NCBI GenBank assembly: GCA_013151785.1
Contig: JAADHP010000010.1
Location: 1-5,827 of the forward strand
Length of the DNA: 5,827 nucleotides
DNA from: Nitrospirota bacterium
GTDB lineage: Bacteria > Nitrospirota > Thermodesulfovibrionia > Thermodesulfovibrionales > JdFR-85
Direction of reading: 5' to 3'
Made by a program: the position numbers and the translations under genes
The notes under the pieces: model-generated
Told to the model about the DNA's origin: nothing
Seen by the model: only the letters and a program-made list of their open reading frames with translations
Databases searched by the model: none
Shown: piece by piece, positions 1-5,827 of the stretch
Numbering within the stretch: the stretch's first letter is position 1
Layout: each line of letters starts with the position of its first letter

Positions 1-2
1 CC

Positions 3-104
3 TTCAAGGTAAATATTTCCATGAAAAATGAATCTGAGAGAATCATAAAAATCACGGGTGACAGTGCCCGGTTGAAGAGATTGGAAAATGACCGGGAATC
101 TTAA
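3..104 (+). CDS. Possible C-terminal tail of an unidentified upstream gene (partial)
   Basis: One plus-strand frame is open from the left edge to a TAA at 102-104. The other two frames close by position 31. It encodes about 33 residues rich in Lys, Glu and Arg, including the segment ISMKNESERIIKITGD. The stop falls four bases before the family-typical start of nadK, the spacing expected of an upstream operon partner. I do not recognise the family from so short a tail; a small C-terminal regulatory domain of a longer enzyme is possible but unsupported. A chance open frame of this length cannot be excluded, so the call rests mainly on position. Confidence 0.4.
   Translation, partial: FKVNISMKNESERIIKITGDSARLKRLENDRES
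67..96 (+). promoter_or_regulatory. Small hairpin in front of nadK, enclosing the alternative ATG
   Basis: CCCGGT at 67-72 is perfectly complementary to ACCGGG at 91-96, and two G-U pairs can extend the stem inward to 74/89. The loop holds the weak purine-rich stretch at 75-81, and the ATG at 88-90 sits at the stem edge. No U-run follows, so a terminator is unlikely. If it forms, it would disfavour initiation at 88 and leave the ATG at 109 free. Function is inferred only from position. Confidence 0.25.
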
Positions 105-108
105 AAAC

Positions 109-960
109 ATGAAGAATGTGGGAATTATCAGCAAGGCAGGCAGACCAGAACCACTTGAAATTCTCGAGGAGATTCTACCCTGGCTTAAAGACCAGGGGTA
201 TAATGTGTATATTGACAAGGAGACAGCATCCCGTCTGGATATGAAGGGATACAAAAGAGCAGAAATCCCGGAACTGATAGAGGTGCTTATTGTACTTGGT
301 GGAGATGGAACAATGTTAAGTGCAGCCAGGCTTGTAGCTGAGAGAGGCATTCCCATCCTTGGAATTAATCTTGGAGGGCTTGGCTTCATTACAGAGGTTA
401 ATCGCACAGAGGTTTTCACAGCACTGGAAACCATGTTAAAGGGTGAGTGTTCTATTGAGGAAAGAATGATGCTTCAGGCCAGCATTATTCGTCATGGTGA
501 GACTATCGCTGATTACACAGTGCTTAACGATGTGGTAATAACCAAGGGGGCCCTTGCAAGAATCATTGATCTGGAGACCTATATAGACCATACCTATGTT
601 ACCACCTACAGGGCTGACGGTTTGATTATTTCCACGCCCACAGGCTCTACTGCATATAATCTTTCAGCAGGTGGCCCTATCATTCATCCATCTCTTGATT
701 GTATTGTTATAACACCCATCTGTCCTCATACCCTTACAAACAGACCTATTGTACTCTCTGGTGAGAGTTTTATAGAGGTGAGTATGAAATCAGACAGCGA
801 GGATGTGTTTTTAACCCTTGACGGGCAGGTTGGGGTCTCTTTGAAAAAGTCAGACCTTGTGGAGATAAAAAAGTCGCCTTTTAAAACAAAACTGTTAATC
901 CCCTGTGAAAGGGATTATTTCCAGATACTGAGGGAGAAACTGAAATGGGGCGAGAGATAA
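109..960 (+). CDS. nadK: NAD kinase (ATP-NAD kinase)
   Basis: Cytoplasmic enzyme that phosphorylates the 2'-hydroxyl of the adenosine ribose of NAD to make NADP, supplying NADPH for biosynthesis. Numbered from ATG 109, the 283-residue protein carries the GGDGT motif at 64-68 with its conserved Asp, the LGINLGGLGF segment at 84-93, an Asn-Asp pair at 140-141, and the NAD-binding block DGLIISTPTGSTAY at 170-183 followed by GGP at 188-190. It then has TLTNRP at 208-213 and the C-terminal DGQ at 238-240. This is the normal domain order and length, with no missing key residue. ATG 109 is preferred because NAD kinases typically begin close to MKxxGII and because it avoids overlapping the upstream frame. 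An in-frame ATG at 88 would add seven residues and overlap that frame by 17 bases. Neither start has a strong Shine-Dalgarno. The gene's end overlaps the downstream glycosylase gene by 16 bases. Confidence 0.96.
   Translation: MKNVGIISKAGRPEPLEILEEILPWLKDQGYNVYIDKETASRLDMKGYKRAEIPELIEVLIVLGGDGTMLSAARLVAERGIPILGINLGGLGFITEVNRTEVFTALETMLKGECSIEERMMLQASIIRHGETIADYTVLNDVVITKGALARIIDLETYIDHTYVTTYRADGLIISTPTGSTAYNLSAGGPIIHPSLDCIVITPICPHTLTNRPIVLSGESFIEVSMKSDSEDVFLTLDGQVGVSLKKSDLVEIKKSPFKTKLLIPCERDYFQILREKLKWGER
931..936 (+). promoter_or_regulatory. Ribosome binding site of the uracil-DNA glycosylase gene
   Basis: AGGGAG lies eight bases before the ATG at 945, entirely inside the nadK coding region. 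Its good match and spacing support the 945 start over the internal ATGs at 1011 and 1089, which lack a comparable site. Confidence 0.6.
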
Positions 961-1643
961 AGAGATTAGACAGGGACTGGTTGATAAGGATAATAAAATA
1001 CTTTGAGGTAATGGGTTTTGATCGGTTACCTCTCGATGTACCTACCAGCACCTGTTTAATCACTAATAGTGGAAATGGTTCCTGTTTGATGAAAGAAAAA
1101 GAACTCCTTAAATTAAGAAAAGAAATTGGTGATTGCCGTTTGTGCAGACTGTCTGAAAAACGAACGAATATTGTATTCGGAGAGGGGAATCCAGAGGCAG
1201 AGCTAATGTTTATAGGTGAAGGACCTGGAGCGGATGAAGACCTGCAGGGAAGACCATTTGTGGGTAAGGCAGGACAGTTACTTACAAGACTGATAACAAA
1301 GATGGGGTTTAAAAGGGAGGATGTTTATATTGCGAATATAGTAAAATGCAGGCCTCCCAACAATAGACGGCCAAGAGAAGATGAAATAAATGCCTGTATG
1401 CCCTTCCTGAAAAAACAGATTGAGATTATAAATCCAAGGGTCATAATGACACTGGGAGATGTGGCAACAAAAACATTACTTGGTGAGATCGGAAGTATTT
1501 CAAAGGTGAGGGGAAAAACCTATCGCTATAACACTATCAAGGTGGTTCCCACATTTCATCCTTCGTATCTTTTGAGAAATCCAAATGCAAAATGGCTTAC
1601 CTGGAATGATGCCCAGATTGCCTTAAGATTATTAGGCAGGTAG
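945..1643 (+). CDS. Uracil-DNA glycosylase, family 4 (iron-sulfur type)
   Basis: Base-excision repair enzyme that removes uracil arising from cytosine deamination or dUMP misincorporation. The 232-residue product has the family 4 active-site motif GEGPGADEDLQGRPFVG at 91-107, an Asn-containing segment ending in KCRPPNNRRP near 131-143, and the second motif HPSYLLRNP at 205-213. Four cysteines fit the [4Fe-4S] ligand pattern: C64 and C67 (C-x2-C), then C135 and C151 (C-x15-C). The catalytic core starts near residue 52. The preceding 50 or so residues form an extension with a predicted amphipathic segment (about 11-30, ending GFDRLPL) and two further cysteines, C37 and C47. A similar N-terminal segment occurs, to my recollection, in longer family members. 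Starting at ATG 1089 would leave about 184 residues, still a near-complete core, but that ATG has no good ribosome binding site. The ATG overlaps the end of nadK, suggesting coupled translation. The stop codon directly abuts that of atpC on the other strand. Confidence 0.94.
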   Translation: MGREIKRLDRDWLIRIIKYFEVMGFDRLPLDVPTSTCLITNSGNGSCLMKEKELLKLRKEIGDCRLCRLSEKRTNIVFGEGNPEAELMFIGEGPGADEDLQGRPFVGKAGQLLTRLITKMGFKREDVYIANIVKCRPPNNRRPREDEINACMPFLKKQIEIINPRVIMTLGDVATKTLLGEIGSISKVRGKTYRYNTIKVVPTFHPSYLLRNPNAKWLTWNDAQIALRLLGR

Positions 1644-1665
1644 CTAACCACGCCCTGCCTTCTTA
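1624..1665. terminator. Imperfect inverted repeat at the convergent gene junction; possible weak terminator
   Basis: AGGCAGG at 1634-1640 pairs perfectly with CCTGCCT at 1654-1660 across a 13-base loop that contains both stop codons. After a five-base bulge at 1629-1633, TAAGA at 1624-1628 can pair with TCTTA at 1661-1665. On the plus strand the 7-bp stem is followed by TCTT, a poor U-tract; on the minus strand there is no U-run. Being symmetric, it could slow polymerase from both sides, but it is not a canonical intrinsic terminator. Confidence 0.35.
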
Positions 1666-2054
1666 GCAGTCTCAATCCTCGTAACTGCCCTCTGAAGTGC
1701 AGCCTGTGCCCTCGCAAAGTCTATCTCATCCTGTTTTTTCATCCTTTCTTCAGCCCGCTTCATGGCAGCCTTTGCCCTTTCCACATCTATATCCTCTGCC
1801 TTTTCAGCACTATCTGCGAGAATCAGAACCCTGTCATCAGTAACCTCGGCATATCCTGAATTAACAAACACGTATCCTGTAGAACCACCTTTTTTATATG
1901 TCAATATGCCAATATTCAAGGTTGTAATAAAGGGCACATGGCCAGGAAGCACACCAAACTCCCCTTCTGTACCGGGGGCCACCACCTCATCCACATCATC
2001 GCTGAAAACCGAACCATAAGGAGTAACAATATCAAGGGTCAATTTATCAGCCAT
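1644..2054 (-). CDS. atpC: F1F0 ATP synthase subunit epsilon
   Basis: Central-stalk subunit that binds gamma and the c-ring and can inhibit ATP hydrolysis. The 136-residue product has normal family length. The N-terminal beta-sandwich (about 1-84) begins KLTLDIVTPYGSVF and includes the hallmark GEFGVLPGH at 31-39. Residues about 88-133 form the expected charged two-helix C-terminal domain, rich in Ala, Lys, Glu and Arg. The start of the first helix reads IDVERA at 89-94, matching the I(L)DxxRA ATP-binding motif described for Bacillus epsilon subunits. ATG 2054 agrees with the usual N-terminus. It is the last gene of the visible atp cluster, 94 bases after atpD, and ends flush against the stop of the glycosylase gene on the opposite strand. 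Confidence 0.97.
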   Translation of the reverse strand: MADKLTLDIVTPYGSVFSDDVDEVVAPGTEGEFGVLPGHVPFITTLNIGILTYKKGGSTGYVFVNSGYAEVTDDRVLILADSAEKAEDIDVERAKAAMKRAEERMKKQDEIDFARAQAALQRAVTRIETAKKAGRG

Positions 2055-2065
2055 CTATCAATACA

Positions 2066-2077
2066 CTCCTTTCTCCT
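2066..2077 (-). promoter_or_regulatory. Doubled Shine-Dalgarno sequence upstream of atpC
   Basis: Read on the minus strand, two AGGAG cores occur in tandem (AGGAGAAAGGAG). The nearer one ends 11 bases before the atpC ATG, longer than the usual 5-9. The rest of the atpD-atpC gap (2055-2148, about 32% GC) holds no convincing promoter, hairpin or small gene. Confidence 0.5.
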
Positions 2078-2148
2078 GAGTCAAAAGTAAACTCTCCAAC
2101 TCAAATATCCCTTTATCTAAAAAACCGAACAGTAAATTACAATAAACA

Positions 2149-3570
2149 CTAAACCTGTCTTGACCAGCCAAGGCTCTTTGCCTTCTCCTCAGCCTCCTCT
2201 ATAGTGCCAACCATGTAAAATGCCTGTTCAGGCATGTCATCGTATTTGCCATCAAGAATTGCCTGGAAGCCCTTGATTGTATCTTCTAACTTTACATACT
2301 TACCAGGTGTGCCTGTAAATGCCTCTGCCACATGGAAGGGCTGGCTCAGGAATCTCTGGAGTTTCCTTGCCCTTGCAACAACAAGCTTGTCATCCTCGGA
2401 TAGTTCTTCCATACCAAGTATTGCAATAATGTCCTGCAGTTCTTTGTATCTCTGGAGCAACTTCTGAACACCCCTTGCCACCTGATAATGCTCATTACCA
2501 ACAACCCTTGGATCAAGTGCCCTTGATGTTGAGTCAAGAGGGTCAACTGCAGGATATATACCAAGCTCGGCAATCTGTCTTGAAAGAACCACTGTACCAT
2601 CAAGATGAGTAAAGGCAGTGGCAACAGCAGGGTCAGTAAGGTCGTCTGCAGGCACATATATTGCCTGCATGGATGTGATTGAGCCTTTCTTGGTTGTGGT
2701 AATCCTCTCCTGAAGCATACCCATATCTGTACCAAGGTTCGGCTGATAACCCACGGCTGAAGGCATCCTTCCCAGGAGGGCTGACACCTCTGAACCAGCA
2801 AGGGTATAACGGAATATATTGTCAATGAAGATCAGCACGTCCTGTCCCTGATCCCTGAAATACTCAGCAGCAGTAAGGGCTGTGAGTGAAACCCTCAGAC
2901 GGGCACCTGGTGGTTCATTCATCTGTCCGTATATAAGTGCAGCCTTCTCAATAACCCCTGATTCTTTCATCTCAAGATAAAGGTCGTTGCCTTCCCTTGT
3001 CCTTTCGCCAACGCCCGCAAACACAGACACACCACCATGTACCATTGCTATATTATGTATCATCTCCATGATGATAACGGTTTTACCCACTCCAGCACCA
3101 CCAAACATTCCCATCTTACCGCCCCTGACAAATGGGACAAGCAAGTCAAAGACCTTAACACCTGTTTCAAAGACCTCTGTTGCCGGTACCTGCTCAACAA
3201 ACTCAGGCGCGGGTCTGTGGATTGGCCAGCGCTCCTTTGTTTCTATAGGGCCTGCCTCGTCATAGGGATCACCTGTAACATTCATGATCCTGCCAAGGGT
3301 TGCCTCTCCCACAGGTACTGCGATGGGCTGACCTGTATCGATTACCTTCATGCCTCTCACAAGACCATCTGTAGGACCCATGGCAATAGTGCGAACCCTG
3401 TTTTCACCAAGATGGGAGGCCACCTCAAGGGTCAGGTTTATCTCGGGTCTGCCTCTTTCAGGGTCTGCAGGTTGCTCTATCTTCAAGGCATTCAATATGG
3501 CAGGCAGTTCGGTCTCGAACTCCACATCCACAACTGCTCCGATTACCTGTGCAACTTTTCCTTCGTTCAT
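2149..3570 (-). CDS. atpD: F1F0 ATP synthase subunit beta (catalytic)
   Basis: Catalytic subunit of the F1 head; three copies alternate with alpha and make ATP from ADP and phosphate as gamma rotates. The 473-residue protein has full family length. The N-terminal barrel starts GKVAQVIGAVVDVEF. Walker A is GGAGVGKT at 157-164, with the P-loop lysine at 163. The catalytic glutamate lies in GERTREG at 188-194 (E189), and Walker B is DVLIFID at 244-250. Next come SALLGRMPSAVGYQP (263-277) and GSITSMQAIYVPADDLTDP (296-314). The C-terminal helical domain carries the DELSEED-type loop as EELSEDD at 388-394. All key catalytic residues are present. The stretch after Walker B reads NIFRYTLAGSE rather than the commoner NIFRFTQAGSE. 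ATG 3570 is supported by a strong ribosome binding site five bases away. It lies between atpG and atpC, as in most F-type operons. Confidence 0.99.
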   Translation of the reverse strand: MNEGKVAQVIGAVVDVEFETELPAILNALKIEQPADPERGRPEINLTLEVASHLGENRVRTIAMGPTDGLVRGMKVIDTGQPIAVPVGEATLGRIMNVTGDPYDEAGPIETKERWPIHRPAPEFVEQVPATEVFETGVKVFDLLVPFVRGGKMGMFGGAGVGKTVIIMEMIHNIAMVHGGVSVFAGVGERTREGNDLYLEMKESGVIEKAALIYGQMNEPPGARLRVSLTALTAAEYFRDQGQDVLIFIDNIFRYTLAGSEVSALLGRMPSAVGYQPNLGTDMGMLQERITTTKKGSITSMQAIYVPADDLTDPAVATAFTHLDGTVVLSRQIAELGIYPAVDPLDSTSRALDPRVVGNEHYQVARGVQKLLQRYKELQDIIAILGMEELSEDDKLVVARARKLQRFLSQPFHVAEAFTGTPGKYVKLEDTIKGFQAILDGKYDDMPEQAFYMVGTIEEAEEKAKSLGWSRQV

Positions 3571-3627
3571 ATCTAACCTCCAAAATTTATATATTCTAAT
3601 TAATATACCCTGAACATATACAGGTTT
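3571..3627 (-). promoter_or_regulatory. AT-rich leader and strong ribosome binding site of atpD
   Basis: The 57-base atpG-atpD gap is only about 25% GC (14 of 57). Read on the minus strand it runs through an A/T-rich tract into GGAGGT (3576-3581), five bases before the atpD ATG, the best Shine-Dalgarno match in the operon. An unstructured AT-rich leader plus a strong site would favour high beta synthesis. The tract has TATA-like hexamers, but no -35 element at proper spacing, so I do not call a promoter. Confidence 0.6.
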
Positions 3628-4500
3628 CTATTCCTTTAATGCCTCGGCACCACCCACAATGTCCATCAGTTCCTTTGTGATTGATGCCTGTCGTGCCTTG
3701 TTGTATTCAAGGGTAAGCCTATCTATCATGTCTTCAGCATTAGTTGTAGCATTCTCCATTGCTGTCATTCTTGCGGCTTCCTCTGATGCCTGGGATTCAA
3801 GCAGTGCCCTGTAGACCAGTATCTCTATACTCTTTGGTAGAAGTCTGTTGAAGACCTCTTCTTCTGATGGCTCAAAAAGAAAGTCCTTCATCTCTTTCTC
3901 TTTCTCTGTCTCATGTTCAACAGGTGCGATTGGTAGAAGTTTCAATTCAACCACCTTCTGGGCAACCACGGTCTTGAATTCATTATAGACGAGATGCACC
4001 TCATCGAAGGTCTCGTCCATGTAATGCTCCATTAAATTCCGTGCAATATCCTGTGCTGAAGAGTAGGTTATCTTGCCTGAGAGCCCTGTCCAGACCTCTC
4101 GTAATTCAACCCCTCTTCTTTTGAAGTAGTCCCTTGCCTTTCTTCCTATTGTGCTTATGGAAACCTCAAAGCCTTCGGATTTGAGCCTGTTGATCAGATT
4201 CACTCCTGCCTTGATTACATTGGAATTAAAGGCACCACAGAGTCCTTTATCACTTGTAAGGATCAGGACCTCCACGGTTTTCCTTGGTCTTGGCATTAGG
4301 AGTGGATGGATGTCCTGTTCAACGGGCTGGGATAATGAACTGAGCACCTCACCAATCTTTTCAGCATAGGGTCTCAGGGCAAACATCCTTTCCTGTGCCC
4401 TTCTCAGCTTTGCAGCAGAGACCATCTTCATGGCCCTTGTGATCTTGGCAGTACTCTTTACAGAATTTATTCTTCTTTTGATATCCCTTAAAGTTGCCAT
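3628..4500 (-). CDS. atpG: F1F0 ATP synthase subunit gamma
   Basis: Rotor shaft of the ATP synthase: its coiled-coil turns inside the alpha3beta3 ring and its foot binds epsilon and the c-ring. The 290-residue product has normal length. The N-terminal helix begins ATLRDIKRRINSVKST and continues with KITRAMKMVSAAKLRRAQ (about 19-36). The Rossmann-like middle domain includes LTSDKGLCGAFNSN at 81-94. The C-terminal helix contains ESQASEEAARMTAMENA (about 235-251), then NAEDMIDRL and NKARQASITKELMDIVGGA, the diagnostic family end. There is no chloroplast-type redox insertion. A GGGAGA ribosome binding site at 4506-4511 lies five bases before the ATG. The gene starts 25 bases after the atpA stop codon, so it is almost certainly co-transcribed with it. 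Confidence 0.98.
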   Translation of the reverse strand: MATLRDIKRRINSVKSTAKITRAMKMVSAAKLRRAQERMFALRPYAEKIGEVLSSLSQPVEQDIHPLLMPRPRKTVEVLILTSDKGLCGAFNSNVIKAGVNLINRLKSEGFEVSISTIGRKARDYFKRRGVELREVWTGLSGKITYSSAQDIARNLMEHYMDETFDEVHLVYNEFKTVVAQKVVELKLLPIAPVEHETEKEKEMKDFLFEPSEEEVFNRLLPKSIEILVYRALLESQASEEAARMTAMENATTNAEDMIDRLTLEYNKARQASITKELMDIVGGAEALKE

Positions 4501-4505
4501 CTATA

Positions 4506-4511
4506 TCTCCC
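4506..4511 (-). promoter_or_regulatory. Ribosome binding site of atpG
   Basis: Read on the minus strand, GGGAGA lies five bases before the atpG ATG, inside the 24-base gap after atpA. It confirms the 4500 start. It matches the anti-Shine-Dalgarno less well than the atpD site. Confidence 0.55.
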
Positions 4512-4524
4512 TGTTATTAATCAC

Positions 4525-5827
4525 TTATGCCTGGAATGTTGATTTAAATGCCGAGATAGCATCGTTCAGTTTATTCTTCAGATCCTCATCAAGCGCCTTT
4601 TTCTCTGCTATCTCCTTCTTCAGGTCAGCCTTCTGGCTTCTCACATAGCTGAGTAGCCCCTCTTCAAAGGCCTTTATTGATTCCACTGGCAGGTCATCAA
4701 GGAATCCCTGTGTGCCAGCATAGAGAACGATAATCTGCTCGTCAAGAGACATGGGCTGGTATTGATCCTGTTTCAGAAGCTCCACCATTCTCTTACCACG
4801 TTCAAGCTGCTTCAAGGTGGCCTTGTCAAGGTCAGAGCCAAACTGTGCAAATGCCGCCAGTTCCCTGTACTGGGCAAGGTCAAGCCTCAGGGTACCTGCC
4901 ACCTGCTTCATTGCCTTTGTCTGGGCTGCACCACCAACTCGGCTAACAGACAGACCCACATTGACTGCAGGTCTTATACCTGCATAGAACAGGTCAGGCT
5001 CTAAATAGATCTGTCCGTCAGTGATGGAGATAACATTTGTGGGAATATATGCTGAAACGTCACCTGCCTGGGTCTCGATTATTGGCAGAGCAGTTAAAGA
5101 ACCTCCACCCTTTTCATCAGAAAGCTTTGCTGCCCTTTCAAGCAGTCTTGAGTGGAGATAGAAGACATCACCAGGATATGCCTCACGGCCTGGTGGACGT
5201 CTCAGAAGCAGTGAGAGCTGTCTGTATGCAGCAGCCTGTTTGCTAAGGTCATCATAGATAATAAGGGCATGCTTCCCATTGTCCCTGAAGTATTCACCCA
5301 TGGCACATCCTGCATAGGGCGCAATATACTGCAGAGGTGCAGGCTCTGATGCTGTAGCCACAACAACTGTCGTGTATTCCATTGCACCGTATTCCTCAAG
5401 GGTCTGAACAACCCTGGCCACAGCTGCCCTCTTCTGTCCCACTGCAACATATATACAATATACATCGGTGTCCTTCTGGTTGATTATAGCATCTATGGCA
5501 ATGGCAGTCTTACCTGTCTGACGGTCTCCGATAATCAATTCCCTCTGGCCACGACCAATGGGAATCATTGCATCTATTGCCTTCAGCCCTGTCTGAAGAG
5601 GCTCCTTAACCGGCTGTCTTTCCACTATGCCAGGTGCCACAATGTCAACCATTCGTGACTCTTTGGAGTTGATAGGTCCTTTTCCATCTATAGGTTGTCC
5701 TATTGCATTAACCACCCTTCCAAGGAGTGCATCACCAACAGGTACCTCCATAATCCTTCCAGTACGTTTAACAATATCGCCTTCTTTGATTAGCGTGTCT
5801 TCACCAAAGAGAACAGCACCCACCACA
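4525..5827 (-). CDS. atpA: F1F0 ATP synthase subunit alpha (5' end outside the window)
   Basis: Non-catalytic nucleotide-binding subunit alternating with beta in the F1 ring. About 433 C-terminal residues are present; family members are near 500-510, so roughly 70 N-terminal residues, most of the barrel and the delta-binding end, lie beyond the right edge. Numbered from the first visible complete codon, Walker A is GDRQTGKT at 100-107, VGQKRAAVARV is at 129-139, the Walker B strand ALIIYDD is at 187-193, and LLLRRPPGREAYPGD is at 206-220. SVSRVGGAAQTKAMK (293-307) carries the arginine (R296) that acts in trans on the catalytic site of beta. The C-terminal helical domain ends FKSTFQA. Nothing is broken. 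The GTG at the edge (5824-5826) is an internal Val codon, not the start. atpG follows after 24 bases, and atpH is the likely neighbour upstream. Confidence 0.98.
   Translation of the reverse strand, partial: VVGAVLFGEDTLIKEGDIVKRTGRIMEVPVGDALLGRVVNAIGQPIDGKGPINSKESRMVDIVAPGIVERQPVKEPLQTGLKAIDAMIPIGRGQRELIIGDRQTGKTAIAIDAIINQKDTDVYCIYVAVGQKRAAVARVVQTLEEYGAMEYTTVVVATASEPAPLQYIAPYAGCAMGEYFRDNGKHALIIYDDLSKQAAAYRQLSLLLRRPPGREAYPGDVFYLHSRLLERAAKLSDEKGGGSLTALPIIETQAGDVSAYIPTNVISITDGQIYLEPDLFYAGIRPAVNVGLSVSRVGGAAQTKAMKQVAGTLRLDLAQYRELAAFAQFGSDLDKATLKQLERGKRMVELLKQDQYQPMSLDEQIIVLYAGTQGFLDDLPVESIKAFEEGLLSYVRSQKADLKKEIAEKKALDEDLKNKLNDAISAFKSTFQA

Noticed and set aside
881..1063. A 60-codon minus-strand frame across the nadK-glycosylase overlap
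   Set aside because: Both plus-strand genes are well supported here, and the peptide resembles nothing I recognise.
1762..2019. An 85-codon plus-strand frame opposite atpC
   Set aside because: It is antisense to epsilon with Ser/Thr/Pro-rich translation, typical of an antisense shadow.
2346..2825. A 159-codon minus-strand frame inside atpD
   Set aside because: It is an out-of-frame reading of the beta subunit, with low-complexity Leu/Gln-rich translation and no motif.
3037..3576. A 179-codon plus-strand open frame opposite atpD, and an overlapping one at 2987-3265
   Set aside because: It lies wholly antisense to the strongly conserved start of atpD, has no ribosome binding site of note, and its translation is rich in Cys and His with no recognisable domain. 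It reflects codon bias of the real gene.
3580..3612. A promoter within the AT-rich atpG-atpD gap
   Set aside because: TATA-like hexamers are expected in 25% GC sequence, and no matching -35 box at 16-18 bases was found.
3609..3624. A hairpin (CCTG/CAGG) just downstream of atpG
   Set aside because: The stem is only four base pairs around an eight-base loop with no U-run, too weak to call as a terminator or attenuator.
5202..5465. An 87-codon minus-strand frame inside atpA
   Set aside because: It is an out-of-frame shadow of the alpha subunit around its conserved nucleotide-binding region.
5824..5826. GTG at the right edge as a start of atpA
   Set aside because: The conserved alpha N-terminal barrel should extend about 70 residues further, and the visible sequence begins mid-domain, so this is an internal Val codon.
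1..5827. CRISPR, insertion sequence, tRNA, rRNA, riboswitch, or an undescribed defence or mobile system
   Set aside because: Nearly every base lies in conserved housekeeping genes. No direct repeat array, terminal inverted repeats, transposase or structured RNA was seen.

Overview
This is a compact housekeeping stretch of a bacterial chromosome. It holds two plus-strand genes and four minus-strand genes that converge tail to tail, with no room for an accessory island. F1-ATPase subunits in the order alpha, gamma, beta, epsilon, a clustered iron-sulfur (family 4) uracil-DNA glycosylase and a bacterial NAD kinase suggest a free-living bacterium of moderate GC content. The overall protein character is compatible with Nitrospirota or a related anaerobic or thermophilic lineage. 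That placement is an impression from protein style, not a demonstrated assignment.

Left part, plus strand (1-1643): the window opens in what looks like the last 33 codons of an unidentified gene (stop at 102-104). NAD kinase (nadK) follows a few bases later. A family 4 uracil-DNA glycosylase comes next, and its ATG lies inside the last 16 bases of nadK. The close packing suggests one transcript, possibly with translational coupling.

Right part, minus strand (5827 down to 1644): this is the distal part of an ATP synthase operon, transcribed right to left. It contains atpA (alpha, 5' end outside the window), atpG (gamma), atpD (beta) and atpC (epsilon). Gaps are 24, 57 and 94 bases. All visible nucleotide-binding and catalytic motifs are intact, so the F1 catalytic head appears functional. 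The delta subunit and the F0 membrane subunits are not in the window; atpH may lie just beyond the right edge.

The two units meet with zero bases between stop codons at 1643/1644. The junction lies in the loop of an imperfect inverted repeat that may act as a weak terminator.

I found no mobile element, CRISPR array, tRNA, rRNA, riboswitch or undescribed system. No stretch longer than about 100 bases lacks a gene. The points worth a second look are modest: the hairpin around the two possible nadK starts, the N-terminal extension of the glycosylase, the zero-gap convergent junction, an ATP-binding motif in epsilon, a substitution in beta, and the graded ribosome binding sites in the atp operon.
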